A stretch of 34,195 nucleotides of DNA from the NCBI GenBank assembly GCA_016234625.1, contig JACRBD010000131.1, positions 1-34,195 on the forward strand. Direction: 5' to 3'. The notes beneath the pieces are model-generated. The model had not been told where the DNA came from. It saw only the letters and a list, made by a program, of their open reading frames with translations, and ran no database searches. A program made the translations under genes and the position numbers. The stretch comes from Caulobacterales bacterium. Its GTDB lineage: Bacteria; Pseudomonadota; Alphaproteobacteria; Caulobacterales; Caulobacteraceae. Numbering within the stretch: the stretch's first letter is position 1; the number at the start of each line of letters is the position of its first letter. Shown here piece by piece: positions 1 through 6,625 of this stretch.

Positions 1-479
1 CGAAGCGCGACGGCGAGGTTGGAGTGCACCGCGGCGCGGGTCCGCAGCGCGTCCCCGTCCGATGGATCGACCTCGAGGACGAAGTCGAAGTCCGGCAGCG
101 AGGCGCGGAGATTCGCGATCACGTCGCCGCCGATGTCGTAAGTCCAGTCGCCCTCGGCGGTGCGGCGGAGCGTCTCCCGCACCCACAGGAAGTCGCCGGC
201 GAACCCGTAGGTCGATCTCGCCTGCCAATTCGTGCGGTCGGCGTTCTGGTAGTCCCGCGCCTTTGCCGTCCAGGCCTGGGCGCCGTCGAGACTGCGGAAC
301 TCTGCGGCTTCCTCGAAGGCGATGGCGAGCAGCTCGGCCGCCGGCTTCACCGAACCGACCTCCTCGCCCATCCAGAGCCGGATGTTGTGGGGCGTGACCT
401 CACGGCGGGTCTGCGTCTTGTCCCCGGCGAGCATGGCGCGGACCATCGGTCCGCTGAACAGGATCGGGCGGTCTCTCAT
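1..479 (-). CDS. ASCH-like phage protein, C-terminal part outside window
   Basis: This is the last gene seen of the leftward operon. It reads from ATG at 479 off the left edge, so only the first ~159 residues are present. The N terminus has RPILFSGPMVRAMLAGDKTQ followed by TRR, and about 100 residues later GDFLWVRET. This pairing is familiar from small phage proteins often annotated as ASCH-domain or RNA-binding-like. The ATG overlaps the end of the upstream Cys-rich gene by four bases (ATGA), which supports the start. The biochemical role is unknown, and the ASCH assignment rests on the short motif alone. Confidence 0.7.
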   Translation of the reverse strand, partial: MRDRPILFSGPMVRAMLAGDKTQTRREVTPHNIRLWMGEEVGSVKPAAELLAIAFEEAAEFRSLDGAQAWTAKARDYQNADRTNWQARSTYGFAGDFLWVRETLRRTAEGDWTYDIGGDVIANLRASLPDFDFVLEVDPSDGDALRTRAAVHSNLAVAL

Positions 480-721
480 CGCTGGCGGGCCTTCCATTCT
501 TCAGCGTGGGTCGGGCAGAGGTCCTTGTCGGGCGCTGGGACGTGCGTGCAGCGCCGGCAAAGCGGGGCGTCACAGGTCGGCTTCGGTCCGTCCGGGGTCT
601 TCCAGTCGCAGAGCTGGGTCGCCGGCAGACCGCTGCCGCAGGCGCAGGGCTTGGACTTGCGGCGGGGGCCGCAGGCGAAGCCCCTGGCCCCGCCCGGCAG
701 CGTGATGGGCGTGCAGACCAT
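476..721 (-). CDS. Small Cys-rich protein, possible zinc-binding
   Basis: An 81-residue protein with many cysteines, including CACGSG near residue 26, CDAPLCRRC near 49, and a CPTHAEEW end that resembles a zinc ribbon closing with Cys-x2-His. There is no signal peptide or membrane segment. It overlaps the ASCH-like gene by four bases and follows the 42-residue gene immediately, so all three are translationally coupled in the left operon. I do not recognise a named family. A structural zinc site is an inference from the Cys/His spacing. Confidence 0.7.
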   Translation of the reverse strand: MVCTPITLPGGARGFACGPRRKSKPCACGSGLPATQLCDWKTPDGPKPTCDAPLCRRCTHVPAPDKDLCPTHAEEWKARQR

Positions 722-850
722 TCAGCGGGACCCTCCCGCCGGGCGCTTCCGCTCGACGATCCGGATCACGGCGCCGGGGAAGGCGGCGAGCACCCTCCTG
801 CAGAACTCGCGGGCGGCGATGACCTCGGCCGTGTCGGGCATCTTCAGCAT
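722..850 (-). CDS. Very small hypothetical protein (42 aa)
   Basis: A short reading frame starting at MLKMPDTAEVIAAREFCRRV and ending in a basic tail (RIVERKRPAGGSR). The ATG at 850 shares a base with the TGA of the upstream methyltransferase-like gene (TGATG), the junction used throughout this operon. This start is preferred to an in-frame one 60 bases upstream, which would lie inside the neighbour. It probably forms one or two helices. No function can be assigned. Confidence 0.55.
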   Translation of the reverse strand: MLKMPDTAEVIAAREFCRRVLAAFPGAVIRIVERKRPAGGSR

Positions 851-1494
851 CAGGCCACCCGCTCGAAGAGGTCGCGCTGGGTTGGCGTCATCCCGTCGAG
901 GTCGCCCCACTGGTCGGCCATGGCGGCCGCGATCCCGGCAAAGAACCGCGAGCGCTCCTTCCAGCGGGTCGGGCCGGGCGGCAGGAGGTGGACCCGCTGC
1001 TCCCGGCCCTCGACGATGTCGGTCGGGACCAGCGGAGGCAGGTTCTTCAGCCAGAGGCAGGTCCGCTTCGTCTCGCCGTGCCCGAACTGCCAGGGCTGCA
1101 CGCTCTGCGCGGGCTCAGCGAAGTTCCGGATCAGCGCCTTGGCGTGGCCGTGCATGACCGGGTTCTCGACGGCGATGCGCTCGATCGGCGCATTCCAGAA
1201 GTCAGAGAACAGCGCGGCCCCTTCCTCGAGCTCGGCCTGCATGCTCTCCAGCGTCCGGCCGGGCGGCGGGACCTTCAGCCAGCGGACGCCCGAGTTGCAG
1301 AGCCGAGTGCAGGGCGGGTGCGCGACCATCAGCAGGTCCCAGCCGTCGCCGAGCACTGCGCGCGCATCGCCGACGATGTGTCGGTTGCTCCCGTCCTCGC
1401 TCGGCAGGAGATCGCACGACCAGGCATCGTGCCCTCGCGCGGCGAAGGCGTTGCGGACGGTGCCACTGAACTCGCAGGCGACCAGGACCCTCAT
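850..1494 (-). CDS. Cytosine-C5-methyltransferase-like protein (degenerate family)
   Basis: A 214-residue protein with Rossmann-like beginnings (MRVLVACEFSGTVRNAF), an AHPPCTRLCNSG segment at residues ~59-69 matching the Pro-Cys loop of C5-methyltransferases, and an ENP at 110-112 in place of the usual ENV. It is shorter than classic M.HhaI-type enzymes and shows no recognisable target-recognition domain or C-terminal motif X. The family is common in phages and usually annotated as a DNA cytosine methyltransferase. ATG at 1494 overlaps the upstream methyltransferase stop by four bases and is preferred to a start 48 bases upstream. It may be active, or may be a methyltransferase-derived decoy. 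Confidence 0.7.
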   Translation of the reverse strand: MRVLVACEFSGTVRNAFAARGHDAWSCDLLPSEDGSNRHIVGDARAVLGDGWDLLMVAHPPCTRLCNSGVRWLKVPPPGRTLESMQAELEEGAALFSDFWNAPIERIAVENPVMHGHAKALIRNFAEPAQSVQPWQFGHGETKRTCLWLKNLPPLVPTDIVEGREQRVHLLPPGPTRWKERSRFFAGIAAAMADQWGDLDGMTPTQRDLFERVA

Positions 1495-2174
1495 GCGGCT
1501 GCCCTCCCCGCCAGATGGGCCAGGAGCTGCTCGCCGAGCCATTTCGTGAAGGCCGGCGGGATGCCCTGGCTGATTTCGTCCATGGTCAGTTCGCGGTCGG
1601 TCAGGCCCATCGCATCAAGGGCGAGGCCCTTCTTGTTGGCGCCGGGGAAGTCCGCCGTGCCGCGGCCGCCATGCTTGGCCGCCCGATTTCGGACGTGGCC
1701 GCCGTAGATGCCGATCACTGGCTGGCGGTGCGCGCAGCGGAGTTTCGGCAGCGCAAAGCTCGCCTCGAACAGTCGATGGCGCCGAAGCTGATGACCGTCG
1801 GCGCCGAGGCCGAACATCGAGCCGCAGAGCACGACCGGTTCGAGCAACGGGGCGCCGGGGACGTTCTCGATCACATAGGGCACGCCCGCCGCCCGCAGGA
1901 GCTCCCGCGTGGGCGAGATGAGGCTCGGGTGCGCCTTGGCCCCCGGCGCGCTCCGCAGGGCCGTGTGGGCCTGGCAGGGCGGACTAGCGTGGATCGCGTC
2001 GAACGAACGGATGAAGCGAAGGTCGAGCTTCAGCACATCCATCTGGATGAAGGGCCCGGGGAAGCGCGGCTGCGGCTCGATGTCGATGCCGGTCACGTCG
2101 AAGCCGGCGTCGATGTAGCCCTGGGCCGCGAGACCGGCGCCGCAGTAGAGGTCGAGGAGGCGAGGCTTCGTCAT
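1491..2174 (-). CDS. Phage-type DNA cytosine-C5 methyltransferase, short form
   Basis: A 227-residue enzyme of the compact phage C5-methyltransferase class. Visible motifs are LLDLYCGAGLAAQGY (motif I, SAM binding, residues ~6-20), SPPCQ with catalytic Cys67, ENVPG (103-107, motif VI), and an RRHR near 131 acting as motif VIII. The end, SQGIPPAFTKWLGEQLL, is the form of motif X typical of this short class. The expected reaction is transfer of a methyl group from SAM to cytosine C5 in phage or host DNA, with an unknown target. It overlaps both neighbours by one to four bases, so the three methyltransferase-like genes are one translational block. Confidence 0.88.
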   Translation of the reverse strand: MTKPRLLDLYCGAGLAAQGYIDAGFDVTGIDIEPQPRFPGPFIQMDVLKLDLRFIRSFDAIHASPPCQAHTALRSAPGAKAHPSLISPTRELLRAAGVPYVIENVPGAPLLEPVVLCGSMFGLGADGHQLRRHRLFEASFALPKLRCAHRQPVIGIYGGHVRNRAAKHGGRGTADFPGANKKGLALDAMGLTDRELTMDEISQGIPPAFTKWLGEQLLAHLAGRAAA

Positions 2175-3019
2175 CAGCAGGCCTCCGAGAAAAGGTCGGC
2201 CTGGTCGATCACGGCTGTGGCGTCCTCGACGGCAGCGGCCTTGGCTTTCGCCTTCTCGGTGCGGCTCGACCGCAGGATGCCGACGGCGCCGGTCTGCGCG
2301 GCGATCGACTTCTTCAGCGCGTCGATGCCGCTGAACCCGCCATCCTCAAGGATGCGCGCGAAGGCATCGACCACGGGGATGCCTTCGGGCGTCACCATGG
2401 TCAGGATGCCCGGCACGTTCTCCATGATCATCGTCTTGGGGTTCAGCTCGATGATCAGCCGGGCGTAGTCGAAGACCAAGCTGTTGCGCGGGTCCATGAC
2501 GTCGCGCTTGCCCGAGTTCGAGAAGCCCTGGCACGGCGGCCCGCCGGCGACGCAATCGAGTTCGCCGCGCTTCATCCCGATCGCGTCGAGGATTCTCTGG
2601 CCCGTCAGCTTCCGGACGTCGCCGATGAACAGGTGCTGGGTGCCGGTGATCTCGGGCTGGTTCTTGATCCAGCCGGTGCCTGCGGTCGGGAAGACCTTCT
2701 CGCCGCCGCTCTTGAACGACTTCCAGAGCGTCTTCTCCATCCGCTCCCGGTCGGCGTCCTCGACGAAGTGCATCGTCAGGTCGCCGTAGCGACAGAGGTT
2801 CATGGCGTAGGTAATCGCCGCCGTGCAGTCGTACTCGCAGGCCGCGACGACATGCCAACCGGCCTGCTTGAACCCGCAGGACATACCCCCGGCGCCGGCG
2901 AAGAATTCGACGGCCTTCGGCTTCTTGGGGACGTAGCGCCGCTCGGCCACGGCCTCCGGCAGCAGCAGGCCCGTGGGTGAGCGAACGAACTCGCGGGAGG
3001 AGGCACCGAGGTCGAGCAT
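2174..3019 (-). CDS. DNA cytosine methyltransferase-like protein lacking target-recognition half
   Basis: The catalytic half of a C5-methyltransferase is clear: AVEFFAGAGGMSCGF (motif I, ~36-50), GGPPCQGFSNSGKR with catalytic Cys163, and MIMENVPGIL (motif VI, ~198-206). After residue ~230 the expected motif VIII (QxRxR), target-recognition domain and motifs IX-X are absent. They are replaced by about 50 residues rich in Lys/Ala that end in QADLFSEAC. The 281 residues therefore lack the part that normally reads DNA sequence. The start at 3019 shares a base with the DUF5131 stop; a longer frame extending to 3394 would lie inside that gene. It may work with another subunit or be an inactive decoy. 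Confidence 0.8.
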   Translation of the reverse strand: MLDLGASSREFVRSPTGLLLPEAVAERRYVPKKPKAVEFFAGAGGMSCGFKQAGWHVVAACEYDCTAAITYAMNLCRYGDLTMHFVEDADRERMEKTLWKSFKSGGEKVFPTAGTGWIKNQPEITGTQHLFIGDVRKLTGQRILDAIGMKRGELDCVAGGPPCQGFSNSGKRDVMDPRNSLVFDYARLIIELNPKTMIMENVPGILTMVTPEGIPVVDAFARILEDGGFSGIDALKKSIAAQTGAVGILRSSRTEKAKAKAAAVEDATAVIDQADLFSEAC

Positions 3020-4095
3020 CAGGCACGGACCTCCGGCCTGGCGTCGTGGGTCACACCGTCGAGTTCGCGGCCGGCAAGGCCGACGCCGACACGCCGCTGG
3101 AGCGAGCCAAACCCGCCGTGCTGGGTATGCGTACCGCCGCCGACCCAGCCATCCGGCCAGACCATGATGTCGTCGCCGCGCGTCAAGCCATCTGGGTCGA
3201 CGACCGCAACTTGGGCGAACTCGCCGTTCTGCTTGTGGTGGTAGGCCACGCCAGCGGCGGCGCACTGGTCGCGGAGGCTGCGAAACCAGGCCGGGTGCGA
3301 CGGCCGCGGCTGGTGTTCGCCCTGGGCTGTCTCGCCGCCGGAAATCACCCAGTCGAGGCCACCGAAGCGCCGACCGCCGCCATCTAGCTCCCAATCACCT
3401 ATACCGAGCCGGATGATCGGCGCGAGCCGGCCTTCAAGGGCGTCCATCGCCCAAGCGTCGTCCTCGCCGCCCTTCGGCGCCTTCACCTCCAGCTTGCGCA
3501 GGTTCACGGCGCCGAGCAGCGGTTCCATGCTGACGAAGGCGAATGCCGGGTCGACGGCCGCCTTGGCGGCTAGCAGCACGGGGACGTCACGATCGGCTTC
3601 TGCCTGCAGAACAACCGTGCAGCCGATGGCGGCGTTGCGAGGCCAAGCCATTCGCACGAAGGCGGCGTCGACCGGACTCGGCCCGGGGCAGGACATCGCG
3701 TCGTAGGCCAGCTTCACGATGTTCTGCGGCCGTTTGGTCAGCAGCAGCCACGTCAGGTTCGGCGTGGCCCGGATCAGGTCGAACAGGTCGCGCCGCCATT
3801 CGACGGACACTTGGTTGTCGAACACGTCCGCCACGCTGGCGCAGAAGACGAAGCGCCGGACACCGTCGCGGACGGCCATCCGATTCCAGCGACGCGGCTC
3901 AGCCCAGGTCGAGGCCGCCGTGCGGCTGTGGGTCGCGCGATGGCCTGGGCGGCCCCAGATGACGCGCGGGAAGCGGCCAGTGTCGCCGAACAGCGCCTCG
4001 GCGTAGCAGCCGTCGCAGGCCGGGCCGACCTTGGTGCAGCCAATCCATGGATTGAAAGTCATGTCGCACCAGGAAATCGAGGTAAGCTCACCCAT
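3019..4095 (-). CDS. DUF5131 (phage Gp37/Gp68) family protein
   Basis: A 358-residue protein opening with TSISWCDMTFNPWIGCTKVG and then ACDGCYAEAL, the hallmark of the phage Gp37/Gp68 family. Cys20, Cys27 and Cys30 form a CX6CX2C cluster reminiscent of radical-SAM iron-sulfur sites. Further family-like segments are LTWLLLTKRPQNI, AFVSMEPLLG and DWVISGGETAQG. The function is not established; an iron-sulfur TIM-barrel enzyme is plausible. The chosen ATG at 4095 has AAGGGGAC about nine bases upstream, inside the antisense HNH gene. Starts further upstream would read antisense to that gene. A second, orphan copy of its first 16 codons lies at 4713-4760. Confidence 0.9.
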   Translation of the reverse strand: MGELTSISWCDMTFNPWIGCTKVGPACDGCYAEALFGDTGRFPRVIWGRPGHRATHSRTAASTWAEPRRWNRMAVRDGVRRFVFCASVADVFDNQVSVEWRRDLFDLIRATPNLTWLLLTKRPQNIVKLAYDAMSCPGPSPVDAAFVRMAWPRNAAIGCTVVLQAEADRDVPVLLAAKAAVDPAFAFVSMEPLLGAVNLRKLEVKAPKGGEDDAWAMDALEGRLAPIIRLGIGDWELDGGGRRFGGLDWVISGGETAQGEHQPRPSHPAWFRSLRDQCAAAGVAYHHKQNGEFAQVAVVDPDGLTRGDDIMVWPDGWVGGGTHTQHGGFGSLQRRVGVGLAGRELDGVTHDARPEVRA

Positions 4096-4702
4096 GGTCG
4101 ACGTCCCCTTGAGCCGCAGCGAGATCGTGAAGAAGGCCTGGCTGAAACGCCGGGCCACGTTCGTGCCGCCCATGAAGGGCAAGCGGATGAGTGACGAGGC
4201 CCGCGCAAAGATGAGCGCAGCGGCCAAGGCGCGGCCGAGCAACCGGCTGGGCAAGCGCCACACACCGGAAGTGCGGGCGAAGATCAGCGCCGTTACCCGA
4301 GAGCGAACGCCGCGCGGCGAGGCGGCGCCCGGCTTCATCGACGGCAAGGGTGCCGAGCGGCGAGGCCAGCGCCTGACGCCGGAACTGAAGCGATGGCGCT
4401 ACGACGTGTTCGCCCGCGACCAGTTCACCTGTCAGGACTGCGGCGATGACCGGGGCGGCAACCTGCACGCCCACCACATCAAGCCGTTCGCTAACTTCCC
4501 GGCGCTGCGTTTCGATCTCGCGAACGGCGTGACCCTCTGCGAGGACTGTCACCGCGCGCGGCACGCCTGCGGCAAACTCTAGGTCGCCGTAGAGGTCGTC
4601 GTCCTCGTCGTCGCTCCAGCACGCCTCACATGGACAATGGTCGCAGCCGCATCCGGAGAACCCGTCGTAGGCGCAACAGAGGAACCGGCATGCGTTACAC
4701 AT
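4088..4702 (-). CDS. Cys-rich small protein whose frame runs on antisense through the HNH gene
   Basis: The first ~42 codons look real: a strong GGAGG six bases before ATG 4702, and a product starting MCNACRFLCCAYDGFSGCGC followed by CPCEACWSDDEDDD. It has ten Cys and then an acidic stretch, a pattern seen in very small phage proteins. After about DLYGDLE the frame enters the antisense of the HNH gene (stop 4580-4582) and stays open to 4088, giving a 204-residue conceptual product. That tail has no protein-like pattern I recognise. The natural stop was probably lost at the junction with the HNH gene. The functional part, if any, is likely 4574-4702. Confidence 0.35.
   Translation of the reverse strand: MCNACRFLCCAYDGFSGCGCDHCPCEACWSDDEDDDLYGDLEFAAGVPRAVTVLAEGHAVREIETQRREVSERLDVVGVQVAAPVIAAVLTGELVAGEHVVAPSLQFRRQALASPLGTLAVDEAGRRLAARRSLSGNGADLRPHFRCVALAQPVARPRLGRCAHLCAGLVTHPLALHGRHERGPAFQPGLLHDLAAAQGDVDHG
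4094..4582 (+). CDS. HNH homing-type endonuclease (opposite strand insertion)
   Basis: It is the only plus-strand gene inside the leftward operon. The 162-residue product has an N-terminal LSRSEIVKKAWLKRR segment and two NUMOD3-like DNA-binding repeats (MSDEARAKMSAAAKA, HTPEVRAKISAVTRE). Its C-terminal HNH domain has CQDCGDD, NLHAHHIKPF and CEDCHRARH, which supply zinc-binding Cys pairs and catalytic His. This is the build of free-standing phage homing endonucleases. ATG 4094-4096 overlaps the divergent ATG of the DUF5131 gene (shared CATG), and GAGGT lies ~10 bases upstream. A longer start at 4031 would run deep inside that gene and is less likely. Confidence 0.85.
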   Translation: MVDVPLSRSEIVKKAWLKRRATFVPPMKGKRMSDEARAKMSAAAKARPSNRLGKRHTPEVRAKISAVTRERTPRGEAAPGFIDGKGAERRGQRLTPELKRWRYDVFARDQFTCQDCGDDRGGNLHAHHIKPFANFPALRFDLANGVTLCEDCHRARHACGKL

Positions 4703-4760
4703 GACGCGCCTCCGGATTGAAGGTGTGGTCGGTCCAGCTGATCGAGGTGAACGTTCCCAT
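4695..4760 (-). pseudogene. Orphan 5' end of a DUF5131 gene
   Basis: A 21-codon frame reads MGTFTSISWTDHTFNP and then EARHV and a stop. The first 16 residues match the start of the intact DUF5131 protein at 12 positions, up to the conserved TFNP that should be followed by W-x-G-C. Its ATG shares a base with the stop of the upstream 86-residue gene (TGATG), as expected for the original operon position of the DUF5131 gene. It is therefore read as the original start, cut off from its body by the inserted 665 bases. Its last codons overlap the start and ribosome-binding site of the Cys-rich frame. Confidence 0.7.
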
Positions 4761-5020
4761 CAGAACCCACCCTCCGAAGCGATCAGTTCGGCGGCGATGC
4801 GACGCTGCTGCTCGACCATGCTCTCCTCGCCGTCGGCCAGGATCCGGCCCGTCATCGAGCAGCGACGGGGGAAGTGCCCCAGCGTCCAGCCGCTCTCGGC
4901 CAGCGCCCGGTCGGGGAAGCGGCAGAGGTCCGGTGCCTGGCCGGCCGGCATGCCCTGCTCGACAAAGTCGCGGCAGCGTTGCTGGAAGGCCTGGTCGATC
5001 TCGTGCGGTGCGAGAGCCAT
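4760..5020 (-). CDS. Hypothetical phage protein (86 aa)
   Basis: A soluble 86-residue protein with helical stretches (MALAPHEIDQAFQQRCRDFV; ESMVEQQRRIAAELIASEGGF) and three Cys (two mid-protein). No known domain is visible. Its ATG at 5020 shares a base with the upstream stop and its TGA with the orphan DUF5131 start, so it is firmly part of the left operon. Function unknown. Confidence 0.7.
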   Translation of the reverse strand: MALAPHEIDQAFQQRCRDFVEQGMPAGQAPDLCRFPDRALAESGWTLGHFPRRCSMTGRILADGEESMVEQQRRIAAELIASEGGF

Positions 5021-5283
5021 CAGGCGGGCTCCCGGAGCTTGGCGAGGAGGTGTTCGAGAACCGGGACCGCGACGTCGGCGGACATGGCGATGATCGCCTC
5101 GCCTCGCCCATCCACGATCACCGCGACCCGCTCGTCGGGCTTGTCGCCGTGGAAGCGGACGTAGGCCTCGACGGACTGGACCGGGGAATCGAGGTCCCCA
5201 TCCTTGAACTGCCGGACGGCCAGCGCCGTTTCCCGCCGATCCTGGCTGGTCGGCTTCTCTGCGGTGATAATCTGAGCGGCCAT
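5020..5283 (-). CDS. Hypothetical phage protein (87 aa)
   Basis: An 87-residue protein with an alternating beta/alpha look. RRETALAVRQFKDGDLDSPV is followed by strands around VEAYVRFHGDKPDERVAVIV and a C-terminal helix (VPVLEHLLAKLREPA). No motif of a named family is recognised. Overlaps of one base at both ends put it in the translationally coupled chain of small genes. Function unknown. Confidence 0.7.
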   Translation of the reverse strand: MAAQIITAEKPTSQDRRETALAVRQFKDGDLDSPVQSVEAYVRFHGDKPDERVAVIVDGRGEAIIAMSADVAVPVLEHLLAKLREPA

Positions 5284-5492
5284 CAGATCACCCGCTCCGG
5301 CGTGTCCTCAGCCTTCTGGCGCATCCGGAGCGCCAGCGTCTGAGCCTCGCCTTGGCGCAGATTCGAGCGGATGAGCGCCTCGCCGGCCTTCGGCCTCCAG
5401 CGGTGCTGCGCCCACGGCGTTCCGTCGACGGTGATAACGCACCATTCGCGCGGGCCGTAGATGTGGTTGAGGATCGGGGTGAAGGGCCACAT
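5283..5492 (-). CDS. Hypothetical phage protein (69 aa)
   Basis: It starts MWPFTPILNHIYGPREWCVI and contains VDGTPWAQHRWRPKAGEAL, then a basic, Gln-rich helix (RMRQKAEDTPERVI). The start at 5492 shares a base with the TGA of the upstream gene and is chosen over an in-frame ATG 30 bases upstream. The family is not recognised. The Trp/Arg-rich beta part could bind nucleic acid, but this is only inference. Confidence 0.6.
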   Translation of the reverse strand: MWPFTPILNHIYGPREWCVITVDGTPWAQHRWRPKAGEALIRSNLRQGEAQTLALRMRQKAEDTPERVI

Positions 5493-5689
5493 CAGACCAG
5501 CTTCCTTTCGATCGCCAGCCACTCGGGCAGCGTGACCTCGATCAGGTCGCCACCCTTCTCCACGAACTCGACCTGGGACTTCGGGAGCCAGACCGCGTTG
5601 TCGGGATCGTCGCTGTCGTTGACGAGGATGCCGCGCTCGGTCTGCTGGATCAGGCGCACGGTGATTTCGGTGAGGGCTGCGTTGCCCAT
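5492..5689 (-). CDS. Hypothetical phage protein (65 aa)
   Basis: A 65-residue acidic, beta-rich protein (EITVRLIQQTERGILVNDSD, AVWLPKSQVEFVEKGGDLIE). The AVWLPKSQVEF block is characteristic of short conserved phage proteins of unknown role in which a small beta-barrel is likely. One-base overlaps link it to both neighbours in the left operon. Confidence 0.65.
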   Translation of the reverse strand: MGNAALTEITVRLIQQTERGILVNDSDDPDNAVWLPKSQVEFVEKGGDLIEVTLPEWLAIERKLV

Positions 5690-6207
5690 CAGGCGTTCTC
5701 CGCTTGTCGGTTGAGGGTTTCGAGCTCGACGCCGATCAGCTCGGAGAGGATGGCGAGCACGGCCGTCTTGCTGGCCTGGAAGGTCTCGCGGTCCATCGAC
5801 CGGCCCTTCTGGCTGCGGGCGGTGTAGATCGTGATCACCGCGCCCTGGACGAGGACGACGGCGTAGTCGTCCATCGGCTTGACGAAGCTCTGGAGCCGAA
5901 GGGCCTCGGCCTTGGAGGCGCAGACGTGGGTCCGCTCCTGCCGGTAGCCGACCTTGATCAGCGCCCACTTCCGGAGGTGCTCCGGGGTCGGGTAGCGCTG
6001 CATCGCGTCCTCGGGGAGGTTCTTCCACGCCTCGTTGATCAGCGCGTGGTAGTGGCGGCGGCTCGCGCTCGACGCCTCCTCGCGGACGACCATCGGGTAG
6101 ACCTCGCCGATGACAAACACCTGGTCGGCCGCCTTCGCGAAGCTGCGGAGGGGAACCAGATGCTCGCCGTCCCAGCGGCAGGGCAGAGGGCGGTCAGCCT
6201 CGCTCAC
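5689..6207 (-). CDS. Conserved alphaproteobacterial phage protein (172 aa, GTG start)
   Basis: A 172-residue protein: RWDGEHLVPLRSFAKAADQV, then VGEVYPMVVREEASSASRRH, LRKWALIKVGYRQER and VYTARSQKGRSMDRETF. I know this pattern from conserved hypotheticals next to SSB and recombination genes in alphaproteobacterial prophages; a role in recombination is inferred from position only. GTG at 6207 begins inside the end of the HNH gene (14-base overlap). The in-frame ATG far upstream would run antiparallel to protein-like sequence in the HNH frame, so it is rejected. No catalytic motif is evident. Confidence 0.75.
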   Translation of the reverse strand: MSEADRPLPCRWDGEHLVPLRSFAKAADQVFVIGEVYPMVVREEASSASRRHYHALINEAWKNLPEDAMQRYPTPEHLRKWALIKVGYRQERTHVCASKAEALRLQSFVKPMDDYAVVLVQGAVITIYTARSQKGRSMDRETFQASKTAVLAILSELIGVELETLNRQAENA

Positions 6208-6625
6208 GAGCGGCCTCCCTTCCCTTGACGAAAGGATTGTCGGCGCCGGTGCGACTGCGGCAGTAGTCGAGAAAGCCGGGCGCGTTGAGGTTCTCGCGCT
6301 GCGTGCCCCAGCGGAGGTTGTCCGGGCGGTTGTTCCGGCTGTCCTCGTCGAGGTGCATGCAGATCGGCTTGTCGGCCGGCGCCGGCCCATGAAAGGCCTC
6401 GCAGACCAGCCGGGCTAATTTGTAGGTCCGCCCCTCGACCACGATGATGAACCGCTCGTCTGAAGGGCTCCACACACCCGGCCAGGGCTCTCCGCCATAG
6501 GCCCGCTCCCCGCCGCGCGGCATCGGCGCGACATAGGGCAGGCGCATGACGTTCCCGAAAGAGGAGGCCACATAGCCCGGCAGGCTCGGAATGAGCCGCC
6601 AGATTTCGCGCGGCTGGTCAGACAT
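6194..6625 (-). CDS. HNH endonuclease with NUMOD4-like N terminus
   Basis: A 143-residue protein with an N-terminal EIWRLIPSLPGYVASSFGNV segment (NUMOD4, the E-W-x2-I-x3-GY-x-S-x-G-V pattern). It is followed by YKLARLVCEAFHGPAPADKP and the HNH core MHLDEDSRNNRPDNLRWGTQ, in which the catalytic His and Asn are present. This is a typical phage-borne, possibly homing, endonuclease in the same direction as the operon. Its ATG at 6625 lies eight bases inside the SSB gene. Upstream in-frame ATGs would extend into SSB. It may be a selfish passenger, or it may assist DNA packaging or recombination. Confidence 0.85.
   Translation of the reverse strand: MSDQPREIWRLIPSLPGYVASSFGNVMRLPYVAPMPRGGERAYGGEPWPGVWSPSDERFIIVVEGRTYKLARLVCEAFHGPAPADKPICMHLDEDSRNNRPDNLRWGTQRENLNAPGFLDYCRSRTGADNPFVKGREAARERG

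Larger units (their letters stand above)
4048..4712. mobile_element. HNH-bearing insertion in the 5' end of the DUF5131 gene
   Basis: Two copies of the DUF5131 gene start face the same way: 4713-4760 (codons 1-16, ending TFNP) and 4048-4095 (codons 1-16 of the intact gene, also ending TFNP). Codon by codon they match at 33 of 48 bases and 12 of 16 residues. The 665 bases between the ends of the two copies carry a Cys-rich reading frame, the plus-strand HNH gene and the replacement 5' end. The simplest reading is an insertion right after the TFNP codons that brought a diverged substitute 5' end, keeping the target gene whole. A partly deleted tandem paralogue is the main alternative. Confidence 0.55.

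Noticed and set aside
2174-3394. Longer start of the truncated methyltransferase (406 codons)
   Set aside because: The extra 125 codons run inside the DUF5131 gene and are Arg-rich shadow sequence; ATG 3019 fits the operon coupling.
3019-4347. Longer start of DUF5131 (442 codons)
   Set aside because: The extension is antisense to the HNH gene; the family begins at the MGxxTSISW segment at 4095, which also has a good ribosome-binding site.
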